Positions 22,701 through 34,520 of a stretch of 64,000 nucleotides of DNA are shown here, piece by piece. Each line of letters starts with the position of its first letter. Position 1 is the stretch's first letter. Location: assembly GCF_010183535.1 (NCBI RefSeq), contig NC_071329.1:11160001-11224000 (forward strand), written 5' to 3'. A program made the translations under genes and the position numbers. The notes below the pieces were generated by a model that saw nothing but the letters and a program-made list of their open reading frames with translations, made no database searches and was not told the origin of the DNA. This DNA is from Caenorhabditis remanei (taxonomy: Eukaryota; Nematoda; Chromadorea; Rhabditida; Rhabditidae).

Positions 22701-22813
22701 TATTGTCGAAATAAAAAAAGTGATACCCGGTGTTTGCGGACTTAGTGGAAAAATTATTAAAATTAGCATTAAGTCCGCAAACACCGGGTATCACTTTTTT
22801 TATTTCGACAATA
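22701..22813. repeat. 113-bp near-perfect palindrome upstream of fzy-1
   Basis: Arms of about 47 bases (TATTGTCGAAATAAAAAAAG, then GTGATACCCGGTGTTTGCGG) are exactly inverted on the right. The centre is an AT loop. It ends 38 bases before the fzy-1 start codon, beside the TTTTACAG trans-splice acceptor. MITE-like; a transcript would fold as a hairpin. Confidence 0.85.
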
Positions 22814-22851
22814 CATAAATAATATTTTACAGCAATTATCGGCTCCGAAAA

Positions 22852-24873
22852 ATGAACACTAAGGGGAAAACACCCGGAAGCGCCGGGAGAACGGTCAGAG
22901 CATCCGTACAACAACAAAACGTAAGAAATAATATTTTCATTAGTGACACGATGATTTCCAATTCAGGGACTTACCATGCGAAAGCGCGATATGACCCCCA
23001 CTAGAAATACAAATCTTGTTCCCAACGCAACATTCGTAGGAGATCGATTTCTCGGAGTTCGTCTTGATCAAGACGAATTGGACCATGCCAATCATTTAAT
23101 GACCAGTCAACTTTACGGCAATGTACGTTTTGAGTATTCCAGTTCATTTTTGCAACAACTCATTCCAGAAAGAGAATTTGAATTCCTCTATGTCCGAACC
23201 AAACAGTCCTGAAAGGAAAAGTGCTGAAGGAGAAGCTCTCAAACAAATGATGCGTCACAAGTCGGCTGGTGTTTTAACCGATGCTGAGGACGGAGACCGT
23301 ATTCTGTGCTATAAGAAGAACCTCGCACCGCCACCTGCCATTGGATATATAAATCAGGCAAAAGTAGTGATTTTAGCCACATCATTAATTTCAGTTGACT
23401 GTTCACTGGCATAACAGATATTTTGTAGGTTTTATACAGTACAAACAACGTGATCAACCCAGCTTCATCAGTCAAGAAGTCAACAAGACATGTAAAAGAG
23501 ACAGCCTCAAAAGTTCTTGATGGTCCTGGACTTACAAGTAAGGGAAATGTTGTCTTCAGTTTGAAATGAAAGAATTCACGTTTATATGTTATCATAATTT
23601 CAGAGGATCTGTACTCACGCCATCTTGACTGGGGATGTCACAATTGGGTGGCTGTTGCACTTGGCTACGAGCTTTACCTTTGGAACACTGAAACCTGTGT
23701 CATCAAGGTAGTTTCTCGATCCGTATGAATGTAGTATGCATTAATTTTCAGAACTTCTTCGAAGACAATGCTCCCACGAACGAGGGTCTTATCACTTCAG
23801 TCCGATGGAGTCAAGATGGACGGTATATCTCACTTGGTTATGGATCCGGTGCTGTGAAGGTTAATAAAATATTTTGATGGTGACTAAAATAAAGTTCAGA
23901 TCTATGATCCAAACCGCCCAAAGACTACTGAATACGTAAGAGAGTTGAGAACACTTCGCGTTGGAGGAGCATCCCGATGTGGTAAGTGGGGGAGTTTCAA
24001 ACATGTCTTCAAAGACGGCATAAAGAGCTTGATTACCAAAATTTCAGCCTCGATCGCCTGGAGAAAACAAGGTGTGATGACATGTGGATACAAGTCGGGA
24101 GATATTGTCAATCATGATGTCCGTATCTCTCAACATGTTGTGAGCTCTTGGGGAGGTGAAAATGGTCATAGCCGTGACATTACTGCCTTGGAATGGTCTA
24201 GTGATGAAAACATGTGTGTTAGTGGTTCTTCGGATCGCACGGCCAAAATTTGGGAAGGACGTTTTGTTAGAGGAGATGGAGTTATTCAAGACCCGGTAGG
24301 TGTTCACAGGAAAGCGTATGGTCGTACCTACAACCATTTTCATAAAGCTGATGATCTATTAATTCTTTCTCAGGAACCTCAATTCACGATCGATGAGCAT
24401 ACCGGACAAGTTCGTACCGCCCAATTCTGCAGTTTCCGAGATGGAATCCTGGCAACTGCCGGTGGAATCAACGATGGAACCGTAAAGCTGTGGGATGTGA
24501 AGCGACAATGTCAAAAGGTTCGAGAACTAAATGTCTGTGAGACTGGTGGAGTTGGAGGTATCGTGTTCAATCGTCCTTACTCCGAAATGCTCACAGCATC
24601 TGACGATGGATTCCTACGGATCTATAGATTCAATGCGAACTATAAGTTGTCTCACGAAATTCAAGGTAACTGTCAGTGTTTTATTTCATTCTAACTGCAA
24701 TGTTTACAGCATCCAATGAGCCAATTATGGATCTTGTCGGATCGCCATACGACGAAGTTCTCATTGGAGACATGGAAGAGACATTGAAGGTGTTCCAGTT
24801 GTTCAGTGTTGACAAGAGCACTAATATTTTGGACAGAACAGGTCCAAAAAATGTTGGTTTGAATGTTAGATAA
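22852..24873 (+). CDS. fzy-1: CDC20/Fizzy, activator of the anaphase-promoting complex
   Basis: Ten exons (22852-22920, 22967-23122, 23169-23363, 23429-23537, 23604-23707, 23752-23859, 23900-23981, 24048-24295, 24374-24665, 24710-24873) give 508 residues. Residues 49-55 (DRFLGVR) are a C-box-like motif and 76-78 a KEN box. From about residue 175 seven WD40 blades follow, with typical Cdc20 strings DLYSRHLDWGCHNWVAVALG, SGSSDRTAKIWEGR and GGINDGTVKLWD. The protein recruits cyclin B and securin to the APC/C and is the target of the spindle checkpoint. The gene lies 411 bases upstream of the P450 in the same orientation, as in C. elegans. The C-terminus ends in VR, near the Ile-Arg tail used to dock on the APC/C. 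Confidence 0.96.
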
Positions 24874-25284
24874 AAAAATTCACTATTCCGCTTTTTTCTT
24901 CGAATTCTCAGAATTCTCTTTAATTATCATTATGCCGACATCACACTAACTTTTGAATTTTCAAATTTCGATAATTTCTACTGTGAATTTCCTTCTAATT
25001 TTATTCTCCTAATTGCACTTTTTTCAATTTGATTGTAAAACCTCGATGCGATTTCATGTTTGTGTTGTTGCTTTCTGTTCCTATTTGTCCTTTTTACTTC
25101 ATGAACACTCATTCCAATAAAGTTAAACTTTCTAAGTTTTTTTCTGCACCCATTCGAGACCGCTAAACAGGTCAATTGCCTTATCTTATCACTTTCAATT
25201 GACATGTCGGTGTTAACACAATAAAAAAACTTTTTTGTTCTTTTCAAATTGATTTTTCTTACAACTACATAGTTCTGTTCATAA
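24874..25284. other. Spacer between fzy-1 and cyp-44A1
   Basis: AT-rich, with no gene. A TTTTTCTTACA stretch precedes the P450 start, but no clear TTTCAG acceptor sits beside that ATG. Confidence 0.4.
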
Positions 25285-27111
25285 ATGCGAAAATCACTTC
25301 AAAAATTTGCGGAAAAGTGTCCATTTTCTGCAACATCTGTCAAGACTTCCGTGCCACGCAGATTCTCAGAAATTCCCGGACCTCTCGAACTCCCAATAAT
25401 AGGAAATACCGGTAATTTCAAGTATGCCGTGCGGTCAGGTGACTATCGATTCTAGATTTTTGTATCTCAACTGAAACATTTCCAGATTCCAAAACTATTG
25501 AAGGTTACAATCATCATTTGGAAGAAATGTATCATAAATACGGGAAAATAGTCAAAGAGAATTTGGGATTCGGTAGAAAACATGTCATCCATTTGTTCGA
25601 TCCTGGTTAGATTTCTTCGACTCTTCTATTTTTTCGTGAAAATCTTTTTTCAGCTGATGCACAAACAGTTCTAGCAGCAGATGGGAAGACGCCATTCATT
25701 GTTCCGCTTCAAGAAACGACTCAAAAATATCGAGAAATGAAAGGAATGAATCCAGGTCTCGGGAACTTGTAAGTGAAGTGAATGAATGAGAACATGAAAA
25801 TTGCTCTTCAGAAATGGTCCTGAATGGTATCGTCTTCGATCTTCAATACAACATGCAATGATGAGGCCACAGTCTGTTCAAACGTAATTTATTATAATGT
25901 TTTTCTACTTTCTATTCATTTTAAGATATCTCCCGTTTTCACAAATAGTATCAGAAGAACTCGTAAAACATGTGGCCAAAGAGCAAGTCCGATTTGGGCA
26001 TGTAAACATGCAAAAAGTAGCTGGAAGATGGTCATTAGAGTCAGCTGGACAAATTCTCTTCGAAAAATCGCTTGGATCACTAGGAGATCGATCAGAGTGG
26101 GCAGATGGACTAATTGGGTTGAATAAAAAGATTTTCCAGTTGTCAGCAAAGTGAGTTTCTGATGCGAAAGTATTCGAATAGTAATTGTAATTTTAGAATG
26201 CGTCTCGGTTTTCCATTATTTCGACTCTTTTCAACACCATCTTGGAAGAAAATGGTTGAATTGGAAGACAGATTTTATGCAGAAGTTGATCGTCTGATGG
26301 ATGATGCATTGGATAAACTAACGGTTAAGGATTCTGACAGGTACTTTGAAATTTGTAAAAAAAATTTTAAAAATAAAAATTCAACTGCAGCCAAAATATG
26401 AGATTCGCAAGTTATCTAATAAACCAAAAAGAGCTGAACAGAAGAGATGTTAAAGTCATATTGTTATCCATGTTCTCAGATGGACTCAGTACGGTGAGAC
26501 ACTAATTTCAGAAGTAAACAATAAACAAGTAGTTTTCAGACTGCTCCAATGCTCATATACAACCTTTACAATATCGCTGCTCATCCAGATGCTCAACATA
26601 AAATTCAAAAAGAAATTAAAGAAGATCCGACATCTACGAAACTTCCGTTCCTTCGCAGCTGTATAAAAGAGACCTTTCGAATGTTCCCTATTGGAACAGA
26701 AGTTTCAAGAATCACACAAAAAGATCTTATTCTGTCTGGTTTTCATGTCCCATCTGGAACTGCAGTTGATATCAACACTAATATTCTTATGAGGTATTCT
26801 AATATTCTTACATCTATGTTTTGACGGTGTTATTCAGGAACGAGGTTCTCTTTTCTGATTCTCCTCACGACTTCAAACCCCAGCGATGGCTTGAGAAATC
26901 GAAAGATGTTCATCCCTTCACTTTTCTCCCATTTGGATTCGGTCCTCGAATGTGTGCAGGTCGTCGATTCGCTGAGCAAGATCTTCTAACATCACTCGCC
27001 AAACTGTGTGCTAACTTTGACATTCATCATCGAGGAGAGCCAATAACTCAAATCTATGAAACTCTTCTCTTACCACGTGGAAATTGTGAATTTGAATTCC
27101 GAAAGTTGTGA
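25285..27111 (+). CDS. cyp-44A1: Mitochondrial-type cytochrome P450
   Basis: Nine exons (25285-25438, 25486-25605, 25654-25768, 25812-25883, 25926-26150, 26197-26340, 26391-26493, 26540-26793, 26838-27111) give 486 residues. The first 30 residues are Arg/Ser/Lys-rich without acids until residue 10, like a mitochondrial targeting peptide, then [14 protein letters not shown]. Later landmarks are the I-helix SDGLSTTAP, the K-helix KETFR, and the haem loop [12 protein letters not shown] with the axial Cys near residue 435. CYP44 is the single mitochondrial-clade P450 of Caenorhabditis, fed electrons by adrenodoxin. Substrate is not known. Position next to fzy-1 supports the name. Confidence 0.93.
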
Positions 27112-27623
27112 ATATGAGATACTTTTGTGTGATGTTAATAGATTTTTATGAATATTTGTATGAATTGAATGTAAAAAAGGCTCGAATGCTAAAGTGTATA
27201 AACAGTTCACTTGTGTTATGCTTGATAAAATATTTAAAACAGCATGTGCGAAATGTACTCCAATATTCTACCAAGAAAAACTGAAATTAGGTGCAGCCAC
27301 TCGTAGGTTAAACTAAATGACACTTTAAAAGGTGATCAGAGTTTTTAGCGATGAGTTGAAAATTTTAATTTAATATTTGCTTACTTTTTTCACATTATTA
27401 TTCGCGGCGTTCGCTGAGATGACTGGAATACCCGAAAAATATTTGAGGTAAAAATGTATCAGCAATACTGCTCTGTTGTCACGCATCAGAGACGAGAGAC
27501 TCAGACAAAATTTGTGCGAAATGGTACCGTTTCGAATTCTTAAGCTTACATATCTGAAATAGTGTTTTTAACTTAATTTACTAACAAACTCCCTATCAAT
27601 TCGAATGTAATTTTTTTCCAGTC
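27112..27623. other. Spacer upstream of the Nup88-like gene
   Basis: No gene is seen. It ends with TTTTTTTCCAG two bases before ATG 27624, a trans-splice acceptor. Confidence 0.4.
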
Positions 27624-30189
27624 ATGATCATCAACCAACTTATCGAGACTTTGAGTGATCAAGCAGTAGTTTCAACATTAACCCCTTCCAGCATAATTGT
27701 ATATGACAAAAACGAGTTGAAAGTCTATGTCGGGTTTACAAATAACCGAGAAAGTGTTGAATACACCAAAGAAGTTGTGAGTTTTTCTAATAAACTACAT
27801 TTGTCATTTGTCCGTTCAGATTCTACTCTTATCGACAGTAATTCCAACGAAAACAGAAATTCGCGAAATAATTGCATCGAAAAATGGTTTGTTTCAATTA
27901 ATTCTGCAGTTTTAAGTAATGGTGAATTCAGGAGACTACGTCATTCTCGAAGGTCCTCGAAGCATTTTCGTTGTCAGGATTGGTACGGAGATCCTTTTCA
28001 CAAAGCCGGATCGTTTGCCATCTGAATGTTTCTGCGAGTAAGTGCGAATCTGTTAATTTCCTGCTCACTGACATACGAATTCCAGATGCTACTCTCTGCA
28101 CGATAGCTTGCTACTACAGAATTCAGCACTCTCGGTTGTAAAAGTTAGGGTTTTGGGAGAAAAGTGTGATGAAAAAACAATTATTGCGGCAGTTCTTTTC
28201 TCCGACAACTGTATCAGGTATTAAGATACATGTGTATTTTTAAGCATTCTAAATTTAAGATTCTACAATCTCCAGAAAAAGTTTGATTCCTTACTTTTGG
28301 GTGTTGACTTCCGGAATTATCTTCATCAAGGTGGAGACGAAAACATCGCAAACAACACTTTCGGTCTTCAGAAAGCCCTAGGTTTGAATCAAACGATGCC
28401 TCGGTTCGCCATTCAAATAATTTCAGTTTCTTTTGATATGATCCCTCCTCAACCAAAATCTTCTCATTTTTCATTGATTGCCATTGATTCGGATGCGGAG
28501 TTCTACGGATCGTTCATTCATTTCTCTTGTGAGTTCACCAGGATGATTCAAATAATTTTAAACTGTAATTCAGGTTTCAAAGAAGGAGTTTCTCCACGAA
28601 TTCATCGACTTGAAGTCATTGATGGAATTCCTTGTGATCCAATTGATCTTCAATATATCACTACTTCGAATCCAAGAATAACTTCAATTTTCATTTTAGT
28701 GTCTGGAGGAGGAATTCTCAGTCATCTTATTGTGTTTCCGAACGAATTTGGAGAGTTTCAGTATGTTTCAGTGTGACAGAATCTGTTTCTGATAAATGGC
28801 TTTTTAGATTGCTCGTTAACGACCAACTTCGACTTCCTCTATCAGCTGGCGATCCTAAAATTGTGAGAAATCAGATCAAAAAATTGAACGTGAATAGATA
28901 CGAAATTGCCACATCATCTTGCTTATATTCCGTCAACATATCGCCATGGTTCGACTCGTTGACATCAGGGTGTGTTTTTGATAATCAATCGAATATTATG
29001 ATGTTAAAATTAAGAAAATATATTTGTCCCCAAGTGACCCATTTCAGCTCGACAGCTCCAAAAACAAATCAAGACAGTCGAGTGTTTGAGCTAGTCAACG
29101 CTCTTATCTCACAAGACGAGCTCAGAGAAACGAAAAAATGGACAGGTGCTCGCGCACTTCGTGCGATTGCGGTCAAGTTGTCAGCTGGTTTGGAGGCGGA
29201 TGAAACTGAAGATGAACCATCGGCAGATTCAGAAGACGTGATGCATCTCGTGATTATCGAAAATAGAAATGGACAACCTGCTCATGTTTTCAACATCGCA
29301 ACATTTGATAGTAACACTTGGAATATCAAGACAACACGAGATATAGAGAAACATTTGAATTCTGGTACAACATCCAACCAGGTTCACACTTTAGAACAAC
29401 AGCTCGCCGATCTGAAACCACTCGCTGCTTGTGTGTAAGTCCATGAAGCTTCTTTCTGAAGATTTCTTAAATATTTTCTTTAAGAATCTCTGACAAAGTT
29501 TCTTGTGAAGACGCGATAGATGCAGCACTCAAGTTCTTCGAAGCAGTTGATGAACGACTAAAGAAACATTCTGAATTGGCGCAAGCCTTTGTAGATAGAA
29601 CTCTGGCTCTCACAACCAGTGCACATAATCTTGTCGAGAAGCAGGAACAACTTGATGCACGTTTAGGAGACGTTTGTTCAAATTCACTCTATGCCATTTC
29701 GGTTATCATTGATTTCAGGAGAGTGAAGTAATTGAGGTGCTGAAAACTCGTCTGTATGCAACGAAGGAGAGGATGGAAAAGTCAAGAAAAGATATCAATG
29801 TTCTCTTCCACCGAGTCGAGGAGAATGCTCCACTCAGTGACAACGAGATCCGTATCTTCGAAAAACTGAAAGAACGTCAAAAAATGCTCTCCGATTTGAG
29901 CATATATGTCCCGAAGGTATACATAAAAACTAAAGAATCTGACATACATTTATGTTTCAGATGACTCTTGATACGAATGAGCTTAATAGAATGACGGAAG
30001 TTCTATTGAAAAAACGAAATTCCGGAGAGGACACTAACAAGTTTTCTGCCGTGGAGAGAAAGTATGCGGTCGAATATTGAAAAAAAAATTAAATAATCAA
30101 CTTTTCAAATTTTCAGCGCTGCTGAAATCGACAACTTGGAATCCCGGGAAAGAACATTACAGGAAGATATTGCACAACTCACTGTCTGA
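27624..30189 (+). CDS. Nup88-like nucleoporin: N-terminal propeller-like region and C-terminal coiled coil
   Basis: Thirteen exons (27624-27776, 27820-27886, 27932-28037, 28086-28217, 28260-28381, 28427-28528, 28574-28760, 28808-28969, 29048-29434, 29485-29671, 29719-29916, 29961-30061, 30117-30189) give 658 residues. The first 390 or so are beta-rich with repeated short hydrophobic strands (IIAAVLFSDNCIRFYNL, HFSLIAIDSDAEFYG), as in a propeller. The last 190 are helical and charged. The segment DINVLFHRVEENAPLSDNEI resembles the coiled-coil part of animal Nup88, where a similar P-V-L-S-D-x-E string occurs. Nup88 sits on the cytoplasmic face of the pore with Nup214. Family assignment is from remembered similarity and needs an alignment; it converges with the SAMHD1-like gene. 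Confidence 0.7.
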
Positions 30190-30488
30190 ACAACGCGGTT
30201 ACATTTTAATTCTTTTGAAATTCATTCATACTCTAATTTTTCCTTGTTGAAAATATATGATTTATGTCAAAAGAGTGGTTTAAATTTTATTGAATTGACG
30301 AAGCACATCAAGGCACAAAAATACAGAAATGCAAAACATCTAACCGTTCTTCTTTAAAAGAAGCTAAAAGTTGAAATGAGCAGTGTTCAGACTGGGTTCT
30401 CATACAGATAAATAAATGTGAATGTTGAGCAGGCAGGCAGTAAAAACATAAAAATCTAGGCGGAATGGGAGTGAATATCACTAATTTA

Positions 30489-32541
30489 TTAAGGTGCGTG
30501 GCTGGAGAAGAGGCGACGCTTCGCAGCAACTGAACAGCTTGGATCTGGGTTCTGAAATATGATAATTTTATACTACGAAGGAATTCAGTATAATCGCGTC
30601 ATTTCTCTTCAACTTCTTCTTGTTTGCTCACCTCATCTTGTGGTGGAGATCTCTTTCTTGGAGTCAAAAACTTTTCAGCTTCTCCAGCCTCACGCAGTGC
30701 ATTCTTGATATGCTCAATGAAACCGGCATTGCATTCATCTTTCAAGCTTCGATCACCCATCACGAAGATCTCCCATTTTGTCGCCATTCGTGGGCAATTG
30801 TTGATAATCTGAAAACATTTTTTTAGAAATCAGAAATTTAATACTTTTGAACTTACGTAGTCGTCGTCAACATAACATCCCATCATTGGTTGTCCATCGT
30901 TATCCTTTGGTTTACCGTCATAAAATATTTGTCGTTCAACCGGATGCGTTTTTTCATCAAGCCCACGTCCAAGTACGGAATGCTGAACACAAATGTTTTA
31001 CAAGATTCGTATTACTTTCAATTCAATACCATGACACGGAACTGAATATTTTCCAGTTTACCCTCGAGGCCCTCCGCTTCATCGGTCGTTTTCAAAATTT
31101 GTTTCATTCTTTCCTCAACTTTTTTAACAACTTCTGTTGCGCCAATTTCGTTATTGGCGATTCCATCAACTTGCGTAGCGTTTTTTGGGCTCATTTCGAA
31201 ACATCCAACTTTACATCCAATCTCACGGCGTTGAATCTTGAGGAGGCATTGTTGAGCTTCAATCATTCTAGGATCCGAAGACGAGGAATTGAGAATCTGA
31301 AAAAAATAGTTATATAGTGAAATCAATTGTTGCTTCTAATTTACTTCTTGTTCAACAAAATCGGACGTTTGCATATAGGCCTCAACATCTTCCGTGACTT
31401 CAGAAAGGGAAAATAATCTGCCATTTGTTCCTCTGTATTTGAGAAGATCTCCTGCTTTGTAAAGAGCATCGACCATTCTTAAAACAAATAGTTAAATCTG
31501 ATTTAAAAAAACGAAAAAATGCCGCTGTAAGAATGCTTACAGAGTTTCTATGAATCGAACAGCTTTGTGTTGATAGACTTTAGAGTGAAGTTCTTGTCTG
31601 GAATCTCCGATCGATTTGATTTCTCCCACACACTTCATGGAGTAACCAATTCGTTTTAGACCACTGTTGGGATCAATCACAACACGAACGTGATCCAAAA
31701 GTCTATAAAGAGATGCTTCACTAAAAGTGATTGCAACTCCAGAAGCTTTCGAATCTCTCAGCAAATAATCCATTTTGTCCACATCATGCCCGTTATCAGA
31801 ATTCGAAACAATGTCATAGAGGAAAGATTTTTCGGGTCCTCGACCGGAAACGAGAGAACTCCATTCTTTTTCCACGGCTTCTTCTCTCTCACTATCTGAT
31901 AGTGCCTTGAAAGATTCATAGTCTTTGAAATCCTGAAAATTAAATTGTTTTTGTATACAATGAACGAGTTGTTACTCACGAAAGGTTTGGCACTGATAAG
32001 CTCAGTGATAAACTGAACATTCTGTTCATACGTTTCACCGGTTCCGAGGATTGATTCGAAACTGCTTTTGATGTCATCATTCATCATTATTCTTCTGATA
32101 CATCTGATCGACATGTCCTCGTGTTTGAAAGAGCTGCCGCATCTTTTGGCAAATTCTCCATCAAAAAGATGAGAGAAAGGTCCATGTCCAACGTCATGCA
32201 GCAAGGCAGCAACAGAAACACAAGTGTGATCAGCAGGAGTAATATTCAATGATGGTTGGTTGTGTCGGAGTTTATCAACCAAATTGTATGCCAACGAAAA
32301 AGTTCTGAAAACGGGAAGTAGATAATGAGATAGTAAAAAAACACGATTACCCCAAGGAATGAACGAATCTCGAGTGTTCACAGTTTGGATAAACTCTATA
32401 GACAAGACCAGTTTGCTTCAGACTTCGCAAACGTTGAAATTCGACGGTATCGAGGATTTTGTCAATCGGGGATGGTACTCTAACTGTTCCATACACATTA
32501 TCATTGATGATATGCTTGGGAGCTTGATTCGTCCAATTCAT
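30489..32541 (-). CDS. SAMHD1-like HD-domain dNTP triphosphohydrolase
   Basis: Minus-strand exons 32541-32351, 32304-31980, 31932-31541, 31477-31345, 31296-31030, 30982-30857, 30808-30632 and 30551-30489 give 557 residues. ATG follows TTTCAG. Motifs: RFVHSLG (His61), LLHDVGHGPFSH (His100-Asp101) and GHDVDKMDYLLRD, the full metal-binding set of the HD phosphohydrolases. SAMHD1 removes triphosphate from dNTPs in the nucleus. The N-terminal SAM domain of the human protein is absent: the HD domain starts within 25 residues. Without the last splice, exon 7 reads on to a stop at 30599 (tail VSKQEEVEEK). With it the tail is NPDPSCSVAAKRRLFSSHAP. As I recall, this is the ZK177.8 position. Confidence 0.93.
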
Positions 32542-34379
32542 TCTGAAATTTTTTGCAATAATTGTTTATGAAAATACAATAAAATTCACATAGATAGAAA
32601 ACTAATATGAAAAGTTGACATCAGGAAAAGTATTTTTAACGAGGTTTTTGATCTTTAAAAATCCGTTTGAAAAAAATGAGCGGGAAAGTTTTGAATTCGA
32701 AAAAATTCGGAAACTCGTCTCAGCTGTCGGAGCGACGAACGAACCGGGAACAGAAAAAAAGATTTATGAGGCAAAAAGAGGAAAGTACGAGATGAAGAGA
32801 AAGAAAGAATAGATAGAAAGATGGTTTTCGTTTGAATTCAGCCCAACGGGAGATGGTTATCTCTTCAAGTACTTGTGTTTAAAATAACATTGTGACACCT
32901 TTGTAATTTCTTAATTTGAGATTGCTATCTTTCGAAAAAAGTACGTTTTCAAGAGTTTCGAGGTTATACAGGGAAAGTGCGAACTGACGTATGTTCAAAC
33001 AAAGGAAAGAAAGCATTTCAGAGGGCTGATGAAGTTAAATTCAACTTTTCAGCGAGGTAATCGCGATCCATCTTTTATCTTTAAAAGTATATTGGATACG
33101 GTAACTTTGAATAAATATAATAAAAAGCTATTTTTCTACCAAAGTTATTTTTCTGGAATACTCACGGCCTCCAGACATCAGTAAACATGTGAACCGCCCG
33201 TCGAAAAACGGTAAACGACATTTCTAATTAAAAATCGAGAAATAATAAAAAATTATAAAAATGAAAAGAATTGGCGATATACCGACGGCCTGTGTCAATA
33301 AGGTTTTGCACTTTTTCATCTTTTTTGCAATTGAAAAAAGTTAGAGAAAAGAGAAACGTCTGAGAATAAACGCAGGCGTAGAGGAGAAGCTGGCAATGAG
33401 AAGAGACCATATGAATAGAAGAAACGCAGAGAATAGAGCAGCAGTGTGAAGTTTATGCACTGACGGATATTTTGATTGTTCCAAACGCTTCAACCGTTTG
33501 TTCGGTTTGTTTCTGTTTAATGCAAAAAACTTATTTGCATTATGACTTTTGGTTTTTTGAGATAATTCGAATTTTAAATGAACAAAACCAACGGTATCAT
33601 TGTATTGAATGTTTAAAAACAACTATTTGAAATGGCATAGTTATCAAAGTGAATGTGAAACAAACATTCTTTCATGCGTTTTTTATAGTCAACTTTTACC
33701 GCACATCCGGTCGGAAACATTCAGGAATAAGAGTGAGGATGGCTGAAACAAGAATTATATTGACAGTTCTTACAAGCTTGATGACAGAGTTAAAGTTATG
33801 ATAAGAGTTTTTCAAAATTGCTTATCAAAAAATGTGACGGTCAAAGGGTTCTGGAGTCATTAATTAAAATTGATAAGAGATAGTTGTTGATCGCAGCACA
33901 CTGATCAAGAAACTGTTCTATTTTTATTTTTAAACTCTTTATTTTGCTAGAAAAGTTGTTGCAGCACTCTTTGATATCTTTGTTTACGGCTGGTTATTTC
34001 GAATCGATAGAATGGAAGAGCAGATCCTGAGATTGGCAGGATCAAAAATTTAAGAGTGAGCAATAGAAAAAGGAGAACTCGTGAGTTTTGATTGAAACAC
34101 GGATGGATGGGAAGGAAAGAAAGATGAAAAGTCAACAACTTTGATGTAAAAGTGTTTTTGAGGTTTTCAGTTGAGATTGCACTGCTGAAATGGTTTTCAG
34201 CAATATGATTACATTGATAGAAACCGGAAGTATGATGGCTCCATACACTTGTGAGGCTACCGAGTTGTTCGATGACCTCATTGAACTTCTCTTGTGAATT
34301 TTGAGACACTTATCAAACGAAAGGCTTTGAGAACTCAGCATAAACTGGTCCTGAACAATCCTGAATGCTCGGATCCAAC
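32542..34379. other. Long stretch without a supported gene
   Basis: Upstream region of the SAMHD1-like gene and unassigned sequence. ORFs at 33341-33622 and 33947-34309 (minus) lack splice support and have skewed composition. Confidence 0.4.
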
Positions 34380-34520
34380 TCACGTCGTCGGAGGTAGTTC
34401 TTGACTTTCATCCAGAGAAACCGAATTGAACTTCCGACGGACCGGCTCGATTGGTTGATGCCAACGCATATCAACGGAGTGACTTCGTAATCGGGAGTTG
34501 AAGAAGATTAGATTTTCCTG
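34380..34520 (-). CDS. Possible isolated terminal exon
   Basis: On the minus strand a good acceptor (GGTTTTCAG) at 34521 opens a 46-codon frame that runs to TGA at 34380-34382. The translation (DMRWHQPIEPVRRKFNSVSL) has protein-like composition. I find no upstream exon with a matching donor within 2 kb, so it may be the last exon of a gene with a long intron, a remnant, or chance. Confidence 0.3.
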   Translation of the reverse strand, partial: QENLIFFNSRLRSHSVDMRWHQPIEPVRRKFNSVSLDESQELPPTT

